The notes under the pieces: generated by a model
What the model was told of the DNA's origin: nothing
The model's input: the letters and a program-made list of their open reading frames with translations, nothing else
The model's database searches: none
Source of the DNA: Saccoglossus kowalevskii
Taxonomy: Eukaryota > Hemichordata > Enteropneusta > Harrimaniidae
Assembly: GCF_000003605.2 (NCBI RefSeq)
Contig: NW_003129856.1
Location: forward strand, 112,181 to 145,122
Direction: 5' to 3'
Length of the DNA: 32,942 nt
Shown: one piece after another, positions 1 to 11,325 of the stretch
Position numbering within the stretch: the stretch's first letter is position 1
Layout of the letters: each line of letters starts with the position of its first letter
Program-made: the position numbers and the translations under genes

Positions 1-2087
1 TTTCTGACATCTTGTTTTCTGTAAAGATTTTATTGGTAGGTTTGCAAATGTGTATGAGTTGGTTTTGAAACCCAGTATGGGATTCTGAGATACATTACCA
101 AGGATATTATTACAAGATAAATCATTTGCTTCATTGAACACATACAACAATGCATATTTCCACTGAGATCAGTGACCTTTTATGTGTATCACCAGTGATC
201 AGTCAAGTAGAAACAGTCAAAATATTTTATCAGATTTTCTCAATTTTTGCATGATATTTTCATACAGGCATCTGTTGTTCAAACTCAGGGAAGACTTTAT
301 ACTGATGAATAAGGTGACCAAGTTTGATGAAGTTTGGAATAGAATTAGTAAAGTTATTATGCACACAATAACAATTATTAACGATGACGACGAGGACAAC
401 GACAACAACAACAACAACAACAACGACAACGCCGGACAAAACTTTTCCCTTAATATACCTTTCCCTTCCATCTTTGATGGTACGGGCAAGGTAAAAAAGA
501 TTTATTTCTGGTCAAAGGATGTGGCACAGTGACATATATTTTTTTTTGTTTTTATATTATTTTTTTATTTGTTTTGTATTTCATCTTAGCAAATACACAT
601 AATGATCTTAACCAATTTATCTGAAATGCGCTAACTAAAATCCTATTTATCAAAGAATAAATTAATACGAAATAAGCTTCTTATTATTATCAGACAATTC
701 CATCATTTTTTTAATGAAATAAATCAGCTGAGAATAAAAAAAAGCATAATTATGCCATACTGCTTTCGCACTTTGTTAATTGTTTTAAAATAGCACTTTA
801 GGTAAAGCACTTTAGGTAAGGAGGATGAAAGAATGGAATAATAGCATGAAACTAGTTGGCTGAACAAAAAGACCATGCTAAGTACTGGTAATTTTCCTAT
901 ACTTTATTCATTTAATAACACTCGATTTTAAATAAAGAATTGTGGCTAATTGGGATATCATAACAAGAGCAGCTGCATGTAAAAAAAACAGTTTGTATGG
1001 TGATGACTTTATATTCAACAATCTGTCATGTAAAATACAGTATTTGGTTTATTAGTAGTGCATGTGTAAATGACAATTGCTTGTGCATGTGTGCTTCTAA
1101 TATAGTAAATATGGTAGATAGCTCAAGATTCATCACTTGTATTGGATACATGAATTTATTAAAATTTATGTAATAGAATATTTTCCATAACTCCTTGAGT
1201 TGAGAGTTCAGTGACATGCAAATACAGCCATGAACGGTTGGTCAGGGGAAAAAAACAATGTAAATAGAAAGTGAATGGATAACAATCTACAAAAGATGAT
1301 GGATTGATTATGAAATATGCTCAGCAGTTATCAATCATAATCATCATCAGTTTAACAATAAGAGAAATAAAAACACAATGATGAAGAGTACACATTTCTT
1401 TTTTTTTCAATGACTATACACGAATTTTATAAAAAACAACAAAATGATTTGATTGAGGCAAACACAAACCAAGTAAAAAGCTGTATTTTTCAGCAATATT
1501 ATATACTGGGAAGCGGACATTTTCAGCGCGCATATACATCAAAAGATTCAGTTCACAAGGATATGTTCCTACAAAATGGCTTGATGTTTGCCTATCCACC
1601 ATGTAACTTCACTTCACTGGGTTATCGGGCAATGGAGCGCTACTAACCTCTGCTCAAACAAACACAGATTTCTGAATTTTCGCATGAATGTGATATCACT
1701 GTTGCTTAGCAACAATATATATATATATATAGGTAGAGGGAGAGGAAATAAAGTAAGAGAGAAATAAGCTTCGAAAATGATTTTATAAATTGACATTAAT
1801 CTCAACCCTCCACTACCGCCCCTACCCACACCATAATTACAGCATCATTATTTTTCTCAGCCAAATATTGGTGTAAAATTTTATGTATTTTTCTATATTT
1901 ATTTTGATAATTTTGGATTAAAATTGACACAACTTCTATTGACTAAGTCTTTTTGGAATTTTTGAAAAATTATGAAATTAAAATTCATGATTTTTTTACT
2001 AGATAACGACTTCCATTTTTATATGGTAATAATCTCATCTGTAAAGAGCTTAAAAATGTTACAACAACAATAGCAAAAATTCCGTAT
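1..2087. other. Noncoding AT-rich stretch (probably UNC80 intron 2)
   Basis: I see no supportable gene here. The stretch is AT-rich with many short A and T runs, a GAC/AAC-type simple repeat near 390-432 and a short TA run near 1715-1730. Open frames on either strand are short and lack convincing splice context or recognisable domains. Because UNC80 exons 1 and 2 lie to the right on the minus strand and exon 3 was not found, this DNA is most simply part of UNC80 intron 2. That placement is inference. Confidence 0.5.
387..432. repeat. GAC/AAC trinucleotide microsatellite
   Basis: A run of imperfect GAC and AAC triplets. It produces Asp-rich then Asn-rich codons in one plus-strand frame, which explains the apparent acidic and Asn tract there. 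It is simple repeat, not evidence of a gene. Confidence 0.85.
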
Positions 2088-2091
2088 TTAA

Positions 2092-2302
2092 CCTTTTCAT
2101 CACCAGACTTTCTCACCCAAATTTTTTTCTTATATTTTTCAATATTTCCGAAATGAACCCTAATTTTAGAGCCAACAGACAAAATTTGAGTAAATTTTCA
2201 GTTTTTACTCAAAAATTTTGCTATTTTTGTCCCAATCTTCTGATAGAAAGTGCAGACAATTTTGCGAATTTGTGATGAAAAGAGGGGGTAGGGATGAAAA
2301 GG
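2092..2302. mobile_element. piggyBac-like MITE, 211 bp, with TTAA target duplications
   Basis: The element begins CCTTTTCATCACC and ends GGGATGAAAAGG. The outer 10 bases form a perfect terminal inverted repeat (CCTTTTCATC against GATGAAAAGG). It is flanked on both sides by TTAA (2088-2091 and 2303-2306), the target site duplicated by piggyBac-superfamily transposases. No coding capacity is visible at 211 bp, so it would be a non-autonomous element. A diverged partial relative lies at 4535-4668 in the same orientation. Superfamily assignment rests on the TTAA and the C-rich start of the TIR, and is inference. Confidence 0.65.
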
Positions 2303-2652
2303 TTAAGATTACAGCAGTAAAATGTTGCCAGGTATATTACTCAATGCTTCTGCAGCCAATTTTTCCCAGCAAACTAGACAAATTACTTAGTCTCAAAATA
2401 ACATGAGATAGACAGTGAATGGCTATGAGATAATGTGTCATTCTACAGGTATAAATAGACAGTACTTAGATCTAGTGGTTAGCCATTTTAACAAGAAACC
2501 AGACTACGTCTGCATACAATATAATAACTCTAAATACAAAACAAGATTGGTATTAATTTCACAGACAGATGTATGGTAAGTGAGGCTGTGTTTCAAACCG
2601 ATTCTGTCTTTTTTACTGTATTAGCATGGGATTACAAGCTTGGAAGAAATAA

Positions 2653-2996
2653 GGAAATGTCTATCAGAAAAAATAAGTCTGCAAATTCAAACTCCTTAGT
2701 TCCAGCATGAAATGTCTAGCAGACAACATAAGTCTTCAAATTCAGACTCCTTAGCTCCAGCAAGAAATGTCCAGCAGACAACACAGTTTGCAAAATCAGA
2801 CCCCTTAGCTCCAGTATGAAATGTCTAGCAGACAAAATAAGTCTGCAAATTCAGACTCCTTAGCTCTAGCATGAAATGTCTATGCTAAGTCCAGCAGACA
2901 ACATAGTTTGCAAATTCAGACTTCCTAGCTTCAGCAGACAACATAAATCTGTAAATTCAGACTGCTTATTTTAGCAATGAATGTCCAGCAGACGAC
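2653..2996. repeat. About 55-bp minisatellite, six to seven imperfect units
   Basis: Units begin with GAAATGTCTAGCAGACAA, continue through AAGTCTGCAAATTCAGACTC and end near CTTAGCTCCAGCAT. Unit starts fall at about 2653, 2709, 2764, 2818 and 2873, which gives periods of 54-56 bp. The last units are shortened and more diverged. No coding role is visible. Confidence 0.85.
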
Positions 2997-4534
2997 AGGC
3001 CTGAAATTGCTTGTCTTTCAGTTCAAATTCAACCAAACCTTAAAATAAAATGTCTAAAAATAAAAACTACTGCAAATACGGTATATATATATATTTTTTG
3101 CAGTTTTCTCTTTTATTTATATTTTTGGTTTAGGTTTTTTTAGCAATAAGTCATGGCAGTCTGTTTCCTAACATCCAATATATTTGAGTAGTAGAGTGAG
3201 TTGTCACCAGTGTTGAGGGACGGTGATTCAGCATATGAGAAATAGCACCTGTAGGTGGTCTCGTGGAATCGTTAAACTAAGTACAATACAAAGATATAAA
3301 CACTGCAATAACAATTTATTACTTGTGCTAACCGATTTCAAAGTTTCTGCTACTCTGGAGAGAATTCTTTCACGTCATGGGTGTGTTTAGCTTAGATTAG
3401 ATAGCATCACTCACACAGACAGAATGTTAGTCAAGGTATTCATAATCTATAATTTTATCAATTCTACAATTTTTTTTTCTTTTTGTACCATCACACCAAA
3501 TATCACTGTTTTTTTTTTCAATTGTTTTATTTTTAAAAAAGTCCAAAGATTTCAGAAATAGAATATGCGTCACCAAAAGCTTTTATGCCACCATTTTTTC
3601 TCAGGTGCTTTTTGTCTGAGAGTTTTTGGCTTTTGTTTTCACCATGATGGTTGCCAGGTGGTGAAAATTCCTGAATGTTTGCGCTTGAGAATAGTTCTGT
3701 TTTAAATGACGTCAATTAAAGCATTATGTCATGTGATTAATTATTCAATGAAGATGCTGAATTCAAAAAATACAAATGAGTAAACATAAACTATAATAGC
3801 ACCAGCAATTCTGGTGTTGAATTAATTTCTCAAGGGCTTTGTTCATGCAATAGACTTCTTTGGGATTCACAACAAATAACTCAAAACTCACAGCAAAGTA
3901 ATGGACTTAGGGTTAAAAATGTTGACTGCTTTGAACAGTTCTACTAGTATTTTTAGTAAAATTTTGTAATCACACCAAACCATATTGTGTCAAAGGTGAC
4001 AAAAGATGACAGTGACAATGACATTTACAAAGCAATAAAGGAGATTTAGTAATGCACAGACAGAAGTAATGATGCTTGGGACATGGTTTGTTTACAAAAA
4101 CAGTTTTCAATTCATTTTATAGAGCTATATTTTTTGCTTTAATAATATTTTTTTTTTTTTTAATTTGACTTTCACACAGCAATACTACCTATCATAGCAA
4201 AATGCATGGCAGTGGTGAACACAAATACAATGCAATCAACAACAAAAACTCATTCATATTTACATATGCTTGACTGTATTATTGACATTATTGGAAATCA
4301 CATTCACACTATGTCACTATAAAAGTCAAGTAAATATTAACACTGTCAATATCATTGTAACCAGGTGCGAGTATAATACACAATTTTGTCCACAAAATTA
4401 AAATTAAAATTCATAGACTCGTTTATAATAATATATTGATTTTGACTGAGCAGCTTGCATGTTTATTGAAATCGCTGTACACAAGGTCTTGATGATTTAA
4501 CAGCAAAAACAGGTAGCAGGAATCTTTAACTGTA
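2997..4534. other. Noncoding AT-rich stretch
   Basis: No gene is supported. A minus-strand open frame near 3715-3533 ends in a stop that overlaps an AATAAA-like hexamer, but it has no recognisable domain. Several poly-T runs occur near 3470-3535 and 4147-4162. This is probably intronic to UNC80. Confidence 0.45.
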
Positions 4535-4668
4535 ATTTTAGAGCCAACTAACAGAATTCGAGTAAATTTTCAGTTATTTTTGTCCCAATATTCTGAAGGA
4601 AAATACAGACTATAACCAGGGCTATTTTGTGAATTTGTGATGAAAAGAGGAAACTGGTGGTGAAAAGG
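4535..4668. mobile_element. Partial second copy of the piggyBac-like MITE
   Basis: The sequence repeats the right half of the 2092-2302 element. Shared blocks include TAATTTTAGAGCCAAC, GAGTAAATTTTCAG, TATTTTTGTCCCAAT and GAATTTGTGATGAAAAGAGG, and it ends GGTGGTGAAAAGG immediately before TTAA (4669-4672). About 19 bases in the middle are missing relative to the first copy, and other positions carry small insertions. The left terminus is absent or unrecognisable, so this copy looks truncated. Confidence 0.6.
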
Positions 4669-4908
4669 TTAAAGCCAATTAATTAAGATCATAGTGTTTC
4701 AGAACAAAATTTTAGAACTACCGTAATCATGTGCATTTATTTACTCAAAATTAGCTGAAGCCAAAATAGTTTTGAGTCGAATAATGAGAAAAAAGTTAAA
4801 AAAAAAAAAATCAGAACATGCCACTGCAATATGCTGTGAGTTTGTGACAAGAAAATGCCATATTTAGACCATGTAATGTTAAATATTTATGACTACAGAT
4901 AAACTAAC

Positions 4909-5064
4909 CTTGTCTCTACAGACATCGTAACATTCCAACCTAATAAACGAGGATGACTTCTATAACCTTCCTCGCTTTCACTTCCGTTAAACACTAAAAT
5001 TAGTACTTTATAACGAGATCTTATTTTTTCAGTTACAGTATCAAATAATTTTGAAAGACTTTTG
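4909..5064 (-). CDS. Candidate internal coding exon, faint Tctex1/dynein light chain-like features
   Basis: On the minus strand a pyrimidine-rich acceptor (CCACCCACCCTTTCTAG) precedes a 156-nt open segment that ends AGACAAG before GTTAGT, a usable though weak donor. It would need two bases from an upstream exon and leaves two bases for the next. The peptide contains LFDTVTEKIRSRYKVLILVF, then a Gly/Glu-rich turn, then HPRLLGWNV. An RYK followed by alternating hydrophobics and an R-x-L-x-W block vaguely recalls the Tctex1 fold of DYNLT proteins, but the tryptophan is offset by one residue and I found no neighbouring exon to confirm it. It does not resemble UNC80. It could be an exon of a nested gene, an old pseudoexon or chance. 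Splice context is the main support. Confidence 0.35.
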
Positions 5065-5099
5065 CTAGAAAGGGTGGGTGGTAAAAAATTCATAGAATA

Positions 5100-8000
5100 C
5101 CGATAGATTTACTCGCTGTATCGAAATAAACATCACTGAGAGAGCCAACGACCTCTATCAGTAGAAGATCTGAGCGAGGGTCAAACAAAAGTTGAGGAAT
5201 TAAGGAATAATTCACCTCCAGTCACATGTAAAAGGAATTTTTAATGGATTTTAGCAAAAAGTGTCTGAAAATAGTGACACCAACACAGAGATGAAAGCTC
5301 TAGGTCAGAGTAAAGGATTAAATAATATCCATTTTAGATACAGAATACTTATTGCCAGGAAAGTGAATTGAAGTACAAATTACCATTTTAATAAATCACG
5401 TTTTGTACAATTATCATTCTGATTACGAGCAACTTTTAAGTCTGTCAAAAAAATAGTCAGTGTTTTCTTGTTAGTCTCAAAATTATAATATTAATTGGCT
5501 ACAACTTTCATAAAAAATAGAGTTATATTATACTATCGAAAACATAGACCATGATAGCATGTTTCTATCTGTCAACAGAGTCCTGATTTAACTTTAACCC
5601 AAGTAAGAGACATAAAAACTTGTTTCATGTCTGATAATGTGTTTGAATGACCATGACCTTGACATATATGATTTGACATTTAGAAAAGTGATATTTAGTG
5701 GGTTGGGGTGAATTCCATCAATATAAAACGTGTTGTTATTTGCATACATCGGGATAATTCATAACAAATTCATCAATAGTACATAATAAATAGGAATGAT
5801 GTGCAGAAAAGAGGGGACTCAAAATAGTTCTCAACATTTGAAAATAACTGAATTATTTGCCTATAGGCTTGCTTTAAAACATTTTTCAATAATAATATTT
5901 CTGGGTTTTATAGTGCAGATTTGTTAATAATCTCCATAAAAAGTTTATGAAAAAAAAAAAATTGGTTTGTAGGTTGTACATGTATTCAGGTAGATGTGCT
6001 GAGTAACATGCTCAGTAGTAGAAAATTTTAATCTGGTTCTAAGCCTTAGAAGTCAACTTTTGTCAGTTTTCTCCAAAAAACCTGCACATAATTTCAGGGT
6101 TTTGCCCTATGTTCAAAATAATTGAACAAGACATGTTACCAATGAAAAATGATGTCCATTTTATTCTGAATTAAGGAAGGGATTAAAAGGTTAAAATTAG
6201 CAAAATAATGCACAAACATTTAGGCAGAATAGACATAGCATTCAATAGTGTCACTCAGTAAAAAGACAACATGAATGAAGGACAATGTCAAGTTCAACCA
6301 TCAAAATGATCTATGAGAGGACAGAATTCAACTCAATGAGAAGCACATGATAGATGTGTTGAATGTTATTGTAGGAATCAAACCACTCAAAGGTGAAGAC
6401 ATTCAGTTGTATATGTAACAAAAATCGCTTCACTCAGAAACTCAAATATGTGATCACTGGAGATGTAAAGCAAACATTTTCCCTGAAGTAGCATAGCCAA
6501 GCTCCAGGGGTGAATGGAACACTATATATAATGACTCTATAGATTCCACTGAATTAATTGAAGAGGATTATAATCTCCATTTTAGATCTTAGGAGATAAA
6601 TGGATGAAAAAAAAGAGATAATAGTCAAAATAAAGGTTACCAAAAAAAACGCTTCAACACTTACAGCACCAAAGTCAACTTCGAGCATCATCCAAAATAG
6701 TTTCATTTATAGTCTGCTTTTTTCCACAATAAAAGTATCTTTTTAGGGAAACAAAAATTTTGCTTTCAAAAGGGTTAAACTCACACAATGCAGGATATCA
6801 TTCTATAAGGCATGAAAAGTATCTTTTGATTCAAACAGCGAGTATTGAGTGTGTATGTACAGTATATATAATCTTGGTGGGGGGTGGGGGTGATGTTAAC
6901 AGTTAAAAAAAAACCACAGTTTTAACTATCATTTCATTGTTGTTGGGCATAAACAACAAATGGAGTAGGTTGCCTGGCAACAATTTCAATTCATAATTGT
7001 GGAGATTTTTCATCATAATCAGGAAAGTGAAATACAAATTCTTTTTGGGGTTGCCATAACAACTGTGAGATCTCGCACTGCCCTCATTAGAGAGACTCAG
7101 TCGCACACGTGTCTCCTCCGGCTACAACTGAGACAATTAAATTGGAAAGTGGGAAAAACAGACTGTTCCACAAAGAAACAGGAAATAAACATAGCCTCTG
7201 GGTCAAAAACATGGGGCTGTTGTGATGAACGTAGTTGATTAATGCTATGCAAATTGCATATTACGGAATATATTAAGTTTATCTTGCCCCACTCAGTTCT
7301 GTAAACTCCCCCCATGGAGAAGAACTAAGCCAAAGCTGGGGATGGATATAATACAAAGTATGCCTACTAGCTGACTTATAAAGGCTTATTAATAAGTTAT
7401 ACTAGAATGATCTGGAATACATAACACAGTGTCCAAGCCTAAATGTCACTTATACTCAGTGCAAGTCACAGCATGTTTAATGAACACATGTCAAAGACTG
7501 TTGCATCTTTCACAGTTAATTAGAATCAGAGCTTCCGCTGTAAACCAATTTGAAAGAATTTGTAAAACATATAAAAAATAATATTTTTGATCTAAAACCA
7601 CAATTTGAATGTTGTGCACAACAATTTATGTTATTTGAAAAATAATAATGCATATGAATATTGAATTCTTTCAATTATTCTGGAATCTTTGTCTGAGATG
7701 TACTTAGTGAATGTACCAATATGTTCACACATAAAATGACACTAAACAAATTTTCACGTTTCATGTTTTATTCACCATGTACTTCAGTTGAAAACAGCCA
7801 TGTTGCAGCTTTTTTTCAGAATTGCAGAAAAATGAAAGAAAAATTCAGTTTTCATGAAAAAATCATAAATTTTATGACAATTTCAAAATAAAAATAAAGC
7901 TAAAATGCCACCTGTGCATGTTGAGTTTTAAAAAAAAATTATCAGATACATTTCTTTTAAGCCTAATTTGGTATTTTTTTTATACTGCATGAGACAGCAC

Positions 8001-8357
8001 AAAATGCAAAATCAGTTAAAAGAGATGTAATAATATTTTATATATTCTCCATTTAAAACATAACTATACTGCCAGGACGTGTACACTTATGCTGATTATA
8101 TCATACCAAAATATCATTAAATTATGAACACTGTCTATTAAATACCTGATCAATTAAGAAAACCCTGATGCTGTTTTAATCAATTATTTAATTTAATATA
8201 TTATTATTTAATTGACAAGAATTTACATTACATCACTAGAATCTAGATTTCAACATCATGCAGTGAGTAAAATAAACATTTTATTTTCATTACAATAAAA
8301 CACAACAACATCTTTTTTTTTCTTTTATATTCAGGTTGGTTTAAGAAGTAATTATGA
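5100..8357. other. Noncoding AT-rich stretch
   Basis: No supportable gene, RNA or complete mobile element was recognised. AAAAGG-TTAA ends at 6185-6194 and near 6767-6777 resemble the right terminus of the MITE at 2092-2302, but no matching left ends were seen. A short G run occurs near 6876-6890. The sequence is probably intron of UNC80. Confidence 0.45.
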
Positions 8358-8473
8358 ACAGTTAAGTATGCTTTCTTGTAATTAATAAACAGTTAAGTAT
8401 GCTTTCTTGTAATTAATAAACAGTTAAGTATGCTTTCTTGTAATTAATAAACAGTTAAGTATGCTTTCTTGTC
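8358..8473. repeat. 31-bp tandem repeat, about 3.7 copies
   Basis: A 31-bp unit beginning ACAGTTAAGTATGCTTTC and ending AATTAATAA is repeated three times without change at 8358, 8389 and 8420. A fourth partial unit starts at 8451 and stops after CTTTCTTGT. The near-perfect identity implies recent expansion. Confidence 0.95.
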
Positions 8474-9197
8474 ATGATTGTTACTGATAAATCATGATTA
8501 CCGATATTAAAAATACATGTAAATGTACATGTACATTTAGCTATTAATATAATTAGAATTAATTTAAATTTAGATTAAATTTAAATTCATCATGAATCCT
8601 TGAAATGAAAATAGATGGAGCCGAAATACTAATAGGTTTGATATGACACAGATTGTTTTTCATTTCAACATTCCTCAAACACTTTCCATATATAATGAAA
8701 AGGAGACCTGGTTTTAAAAACTTGGCGAGAGAGAGAGAGCAAGCAAGAAGATCAAATTCTTTGTTGCCAGGCAACCCCGAATGAAGAGCAAGATGAATGA
8801 TCATTTGCAGGTAATGCAAAATGAGAAGTGTGTACCTACATATCCTTCTTGCATATACAAATGTACACAGAAACTCTCTCTTACTTACCCCTTGGGTGTT
8901 AAACCTCAGCAGGATATGTTTTGAATATGTTATTATGTTTAAAGAAATTTGTTGTAGAGATTCGTTCAATCTTGCTTGGAGTAAAGGGATAGCGGCAAAA
9001 TAGATGTTGTTGTCATTGCTTTGTTCAATGATTTACTATTATTATTATTTAAAGCAAGTGCCCACTTGAAACCACTGATTTGCATCAGTATTTAGAGTAT
9101 TCCGTTTAGATGCAGCCAGGAAATGATAATTTACAGGAGTGGGGATCTTGAGGAGACTTTCTGCTCATTCTCACACCAACAAAAAATACTGACTTCC
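8474..9197. other. Noncoding stretch with a perfect 18-bp palindrome
   Basis: No gene is supported. A perfect palindrome, AAATGTACATGTACATTT, sits at 8521-8538. A GTAAGT sequence on the minus strand near 8889 resembles a splice donor, but the reading frame in front of it shows no known domain. Confidence 0.45.

Positions 9198-9246
<49 letters not shown>
9198..9246. repeat. (TCA)n microsatellite
   Basis: About sixteen uninterrupted TCA triplets. This is a simple sequence repeat and a likely length polymorphism. Confidence 0.97.
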
Positions 9247-9614
9247 TACAAATAAAGCATGCCAAATAAACCAGGCAGACATTTACGCATGATACTTATT
9301 CTACAAAAACCTATTTACTAGCACTTTAATTAAATGCTCTAAATGTCTGCACTGTTTAGGATATGGCAAATCAGACAACATTAACTAAATGACCTATGGG
9401 CTAGAGTAAACAGAAAACACACGCCCCAGGGCTGTCCAAGCTGTGCATATTTAACTAACAGTAATGCGTGTTTTCCCTTTAATAAATATAGTATATACTC
9501 ATATTAAGCTTTGTTTTAATTTAATTGTAAAATTGATATATTGTTGAGGTTGGCATTTATTTGCATGTTTTTAGCTTGATAACCATTTAATCTTCCCTCC
9601 CTTATTTCTCACAG

Positions 9615-9916
9615 TTTGAGAATGTCAAAACCATTTTGCAGTACAAGCCTCATCAAGAAGCGGCCTTGCTCCAGCTAAATCATATACTTGGTTCAAATAA
9701 TTGGAATAAATTCAATGTATCAATCACTCAATATGTTTTCAGAAACCAGGATAACGAATTAACCCTAGCAACTCAAGGCCTCGTCAATTGTGATGAATCG
9801 GCCAATTACAGGCAGCCATTCCATGAATTATCCATTTTACAGATTTTTCTATTAAAACATGAAGAAAGAGTCAAAACGCTCAGATTTATATACAGATTAT
9901 TATGTGCATATATATA
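9615..9916 (+). CDS. Plus-strand open segment behind an acceptor-like site, unrecognised
   Basis: A plus-strand acceptor-like sequence (CCTTATTTCTCACAG) is followed by about 100 open codons ending in a stop near 9916. The peptide starts FENVKTILQYKPHQEAAL. No domain is recognisable. It is antisense to UNC80 and has no partner exon in view. A loose resemblance of its first residues to the UNC80 region after exon 2 is contradicted by its orientation. It could be a terminal exon of an unknown gene or a chance open frame. Confidence 0.15.
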
Positions 9917-10613
9917 GTGTTATGACATAGATGGAGTTCTTGTTTTTCCTATTGCAGGTTTCAAGAAAACAAATATTAAAAAAATCAATTTATTTCCTTC
10001 ATTTACCAGTAATCAGTTTCACAAAGACCATCAAAATTGAATTTCATTTATTTCATAAATTTCATAAGTTAATTATTGTTATTTTAATAATGAATGTATG
10101 CAATATGTGACACTTAAATTATAAAACTTTGATATAATAAAATCTTAATTATATGTCTCATTACATAACAAATTTAAATAATCAACAACAGGTTTTCAAG
10201 AATAAAAACAACCCAAAAGCTGTCTTTTTGAGTAGCATTAATATGTATGCATCTTTTAAAGCAAGCACCCTGTATCCTCGTTAATATAACACGGTCTGCA
10301 ACTCTCACAAAATATAAATGACTATTTTTGATTTAAAAAAAGAAGTCAACAGCTAGATATCATCGGATTGAACTTGTATATGAATTCTATATTTAATTTC
10401 TTCAGGGCAATGCTGTAGTAATAATACCACACCTGCTTGTGAATATTGACACACATAATTAAATTGTTTAATTGGCGGATATTTCACATACAGTCATTCA
10501 AAATATTTATTAAAATTAGTGCTGCAGTGCTAGGACAATGCAAACAAATTACTGGATGTAGTAAAAGAAGTCATTTACACTATTAGAAGAATGTATGCTT
10601 TACATTTTGATCT
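9917..10613. other. Noncoding AT-rich stretch
   Basis: Nothing supportable was seen on either strand. The sequence is AT-rich, without tandem structure, and is probably part of UNC80 intron 2. Confidence 0.45.
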
Positions 10614-10668
10614 GGAGTGCAAAATAATTAAATATGGCATAGGTCAACTATGTAATTATTTGCACTCC
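10614..10668. repeat. Inverted repeat able to form a hairpin
   Basis: The left arm GGAGTGCAAAATAATTA (10614-10630) pairs with TAATTATTTGCACTCC (10653-10668), with one extra A in the left arm and a loop of 22 bases. It could be a tiny foldback element or a structured transcript. No target duplication was found. Confidence 0.7.
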
Positions 10669-10980
10669 GAAAACTGTGGTGTTAATATGCAATAAATACT
10701 ATATCTACAAACTGAGTATCATTTAGTTGATTCGTTGACTTTTTTGTCAGAGCCAAACCGTTTGTGTTATTACCAAACGTGTCGTTTAGGGCTGGGTGTG
10801 ATACAGAAGGGAGCTATCGCTGGTCTTAGGTCCGCGGGGGAATATTTCACACGCCTTAGTGGGTGTGCATCTCCCGGTGCATCGCCGCTCACGGTGTAAA
10901 AATGAGCATGTTCTCTGATGAAAAGCATCGATATCAAGCGCAAAGTTGTTTTTATTGCCAACACGTGTTTTGTCACTTAC

Positions 10981-11029
10981 CACGCAGCTTGCTTCGTATA
11001 GCTTCCCGAGTTGAGGACGTATGAATGGA
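10981..11029 (-). CDS. UNC80: UNC80 coding exon 2
   Basis: This 49-nt minus-strand exon sits between an acceptor (TTTTTCCGCAG) and a near-consensus donor (GTAAGTGAC). Joined to exon 1, which supplies AG, it completes a Ser codon and then encodes PFIRPQLGKLYEASCV, ending in phase 0. This matches the conserved segment after the WRQT motif in animal UNC80, where vertebrate copies have a closely similar RPKLGK and YEASCV. Together exons 1 and 2 give exactly 50 codons. The next conserved part of the protein was not found at lower coordinates, so the following intron probably exceeds 10.9 kb. The intron between exons 1 and 2 is 296 bp (11030-11325). Confidence 0.9.
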
Positions 11030-11325
11030 CTGCGGAAAAATAATGAAAACAAAAATGCAGAATCAGAGAAGAAAAAAACAAATGACTCGGTACTGCGGGT
11101 TTCCTAAGATTAGCACGAATCGTATACTATGGCTGTGTGGAGTTCATCGTGATTTCGCCACGTTAGACATCTCATATATCAGTACAATCACGGCGGATAA
11201 TCAGTCGCTGTGTCAAATGCACTAAAAATAAACTAGTACAGCATCGAGATATGTACTACGATTGTTACTCGTGAAAAAAAAACGATTCACAGTTTTGACC
11301 ATTTTTAGAAAGATGGGCTTGTTAC

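Noticed and set aside
182-532. 116-codon plus-strand frame with Asp/Asn-rich tract
   Set aside because: The tract is a GAC/AAC microsatellite and the rest has no domain or splice support.
2653-2996. CRISPR-like regular repeats
   Set aside because: The repeats are contiguous degenerate minisatellite units without unique spacers, in an animal genome.
3533-3715. Minus-strand frame ending at a TAA that overlaps an AATAAA-like hexamer, possible terminal exon
   Set aside because: The acceptor lacks a pyrimidine tract, the phase does not fit the candidate exon at 4909-5064, and the peptide has no recognisable domain.
8559-8969. 136-codon minus-strand frame with a GTAAGT donor-like site
   Set aside because: The frame overlaps simple AT-rich sequence, has no domain and no acceptor worth calling.
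9615-9660. FENVKTILQ looked like the UNC80 segment that follows exon 2
   Set aside because: It reads on the plus strand while UNC80 is on the minus strand, and similarity ends after a few residues.
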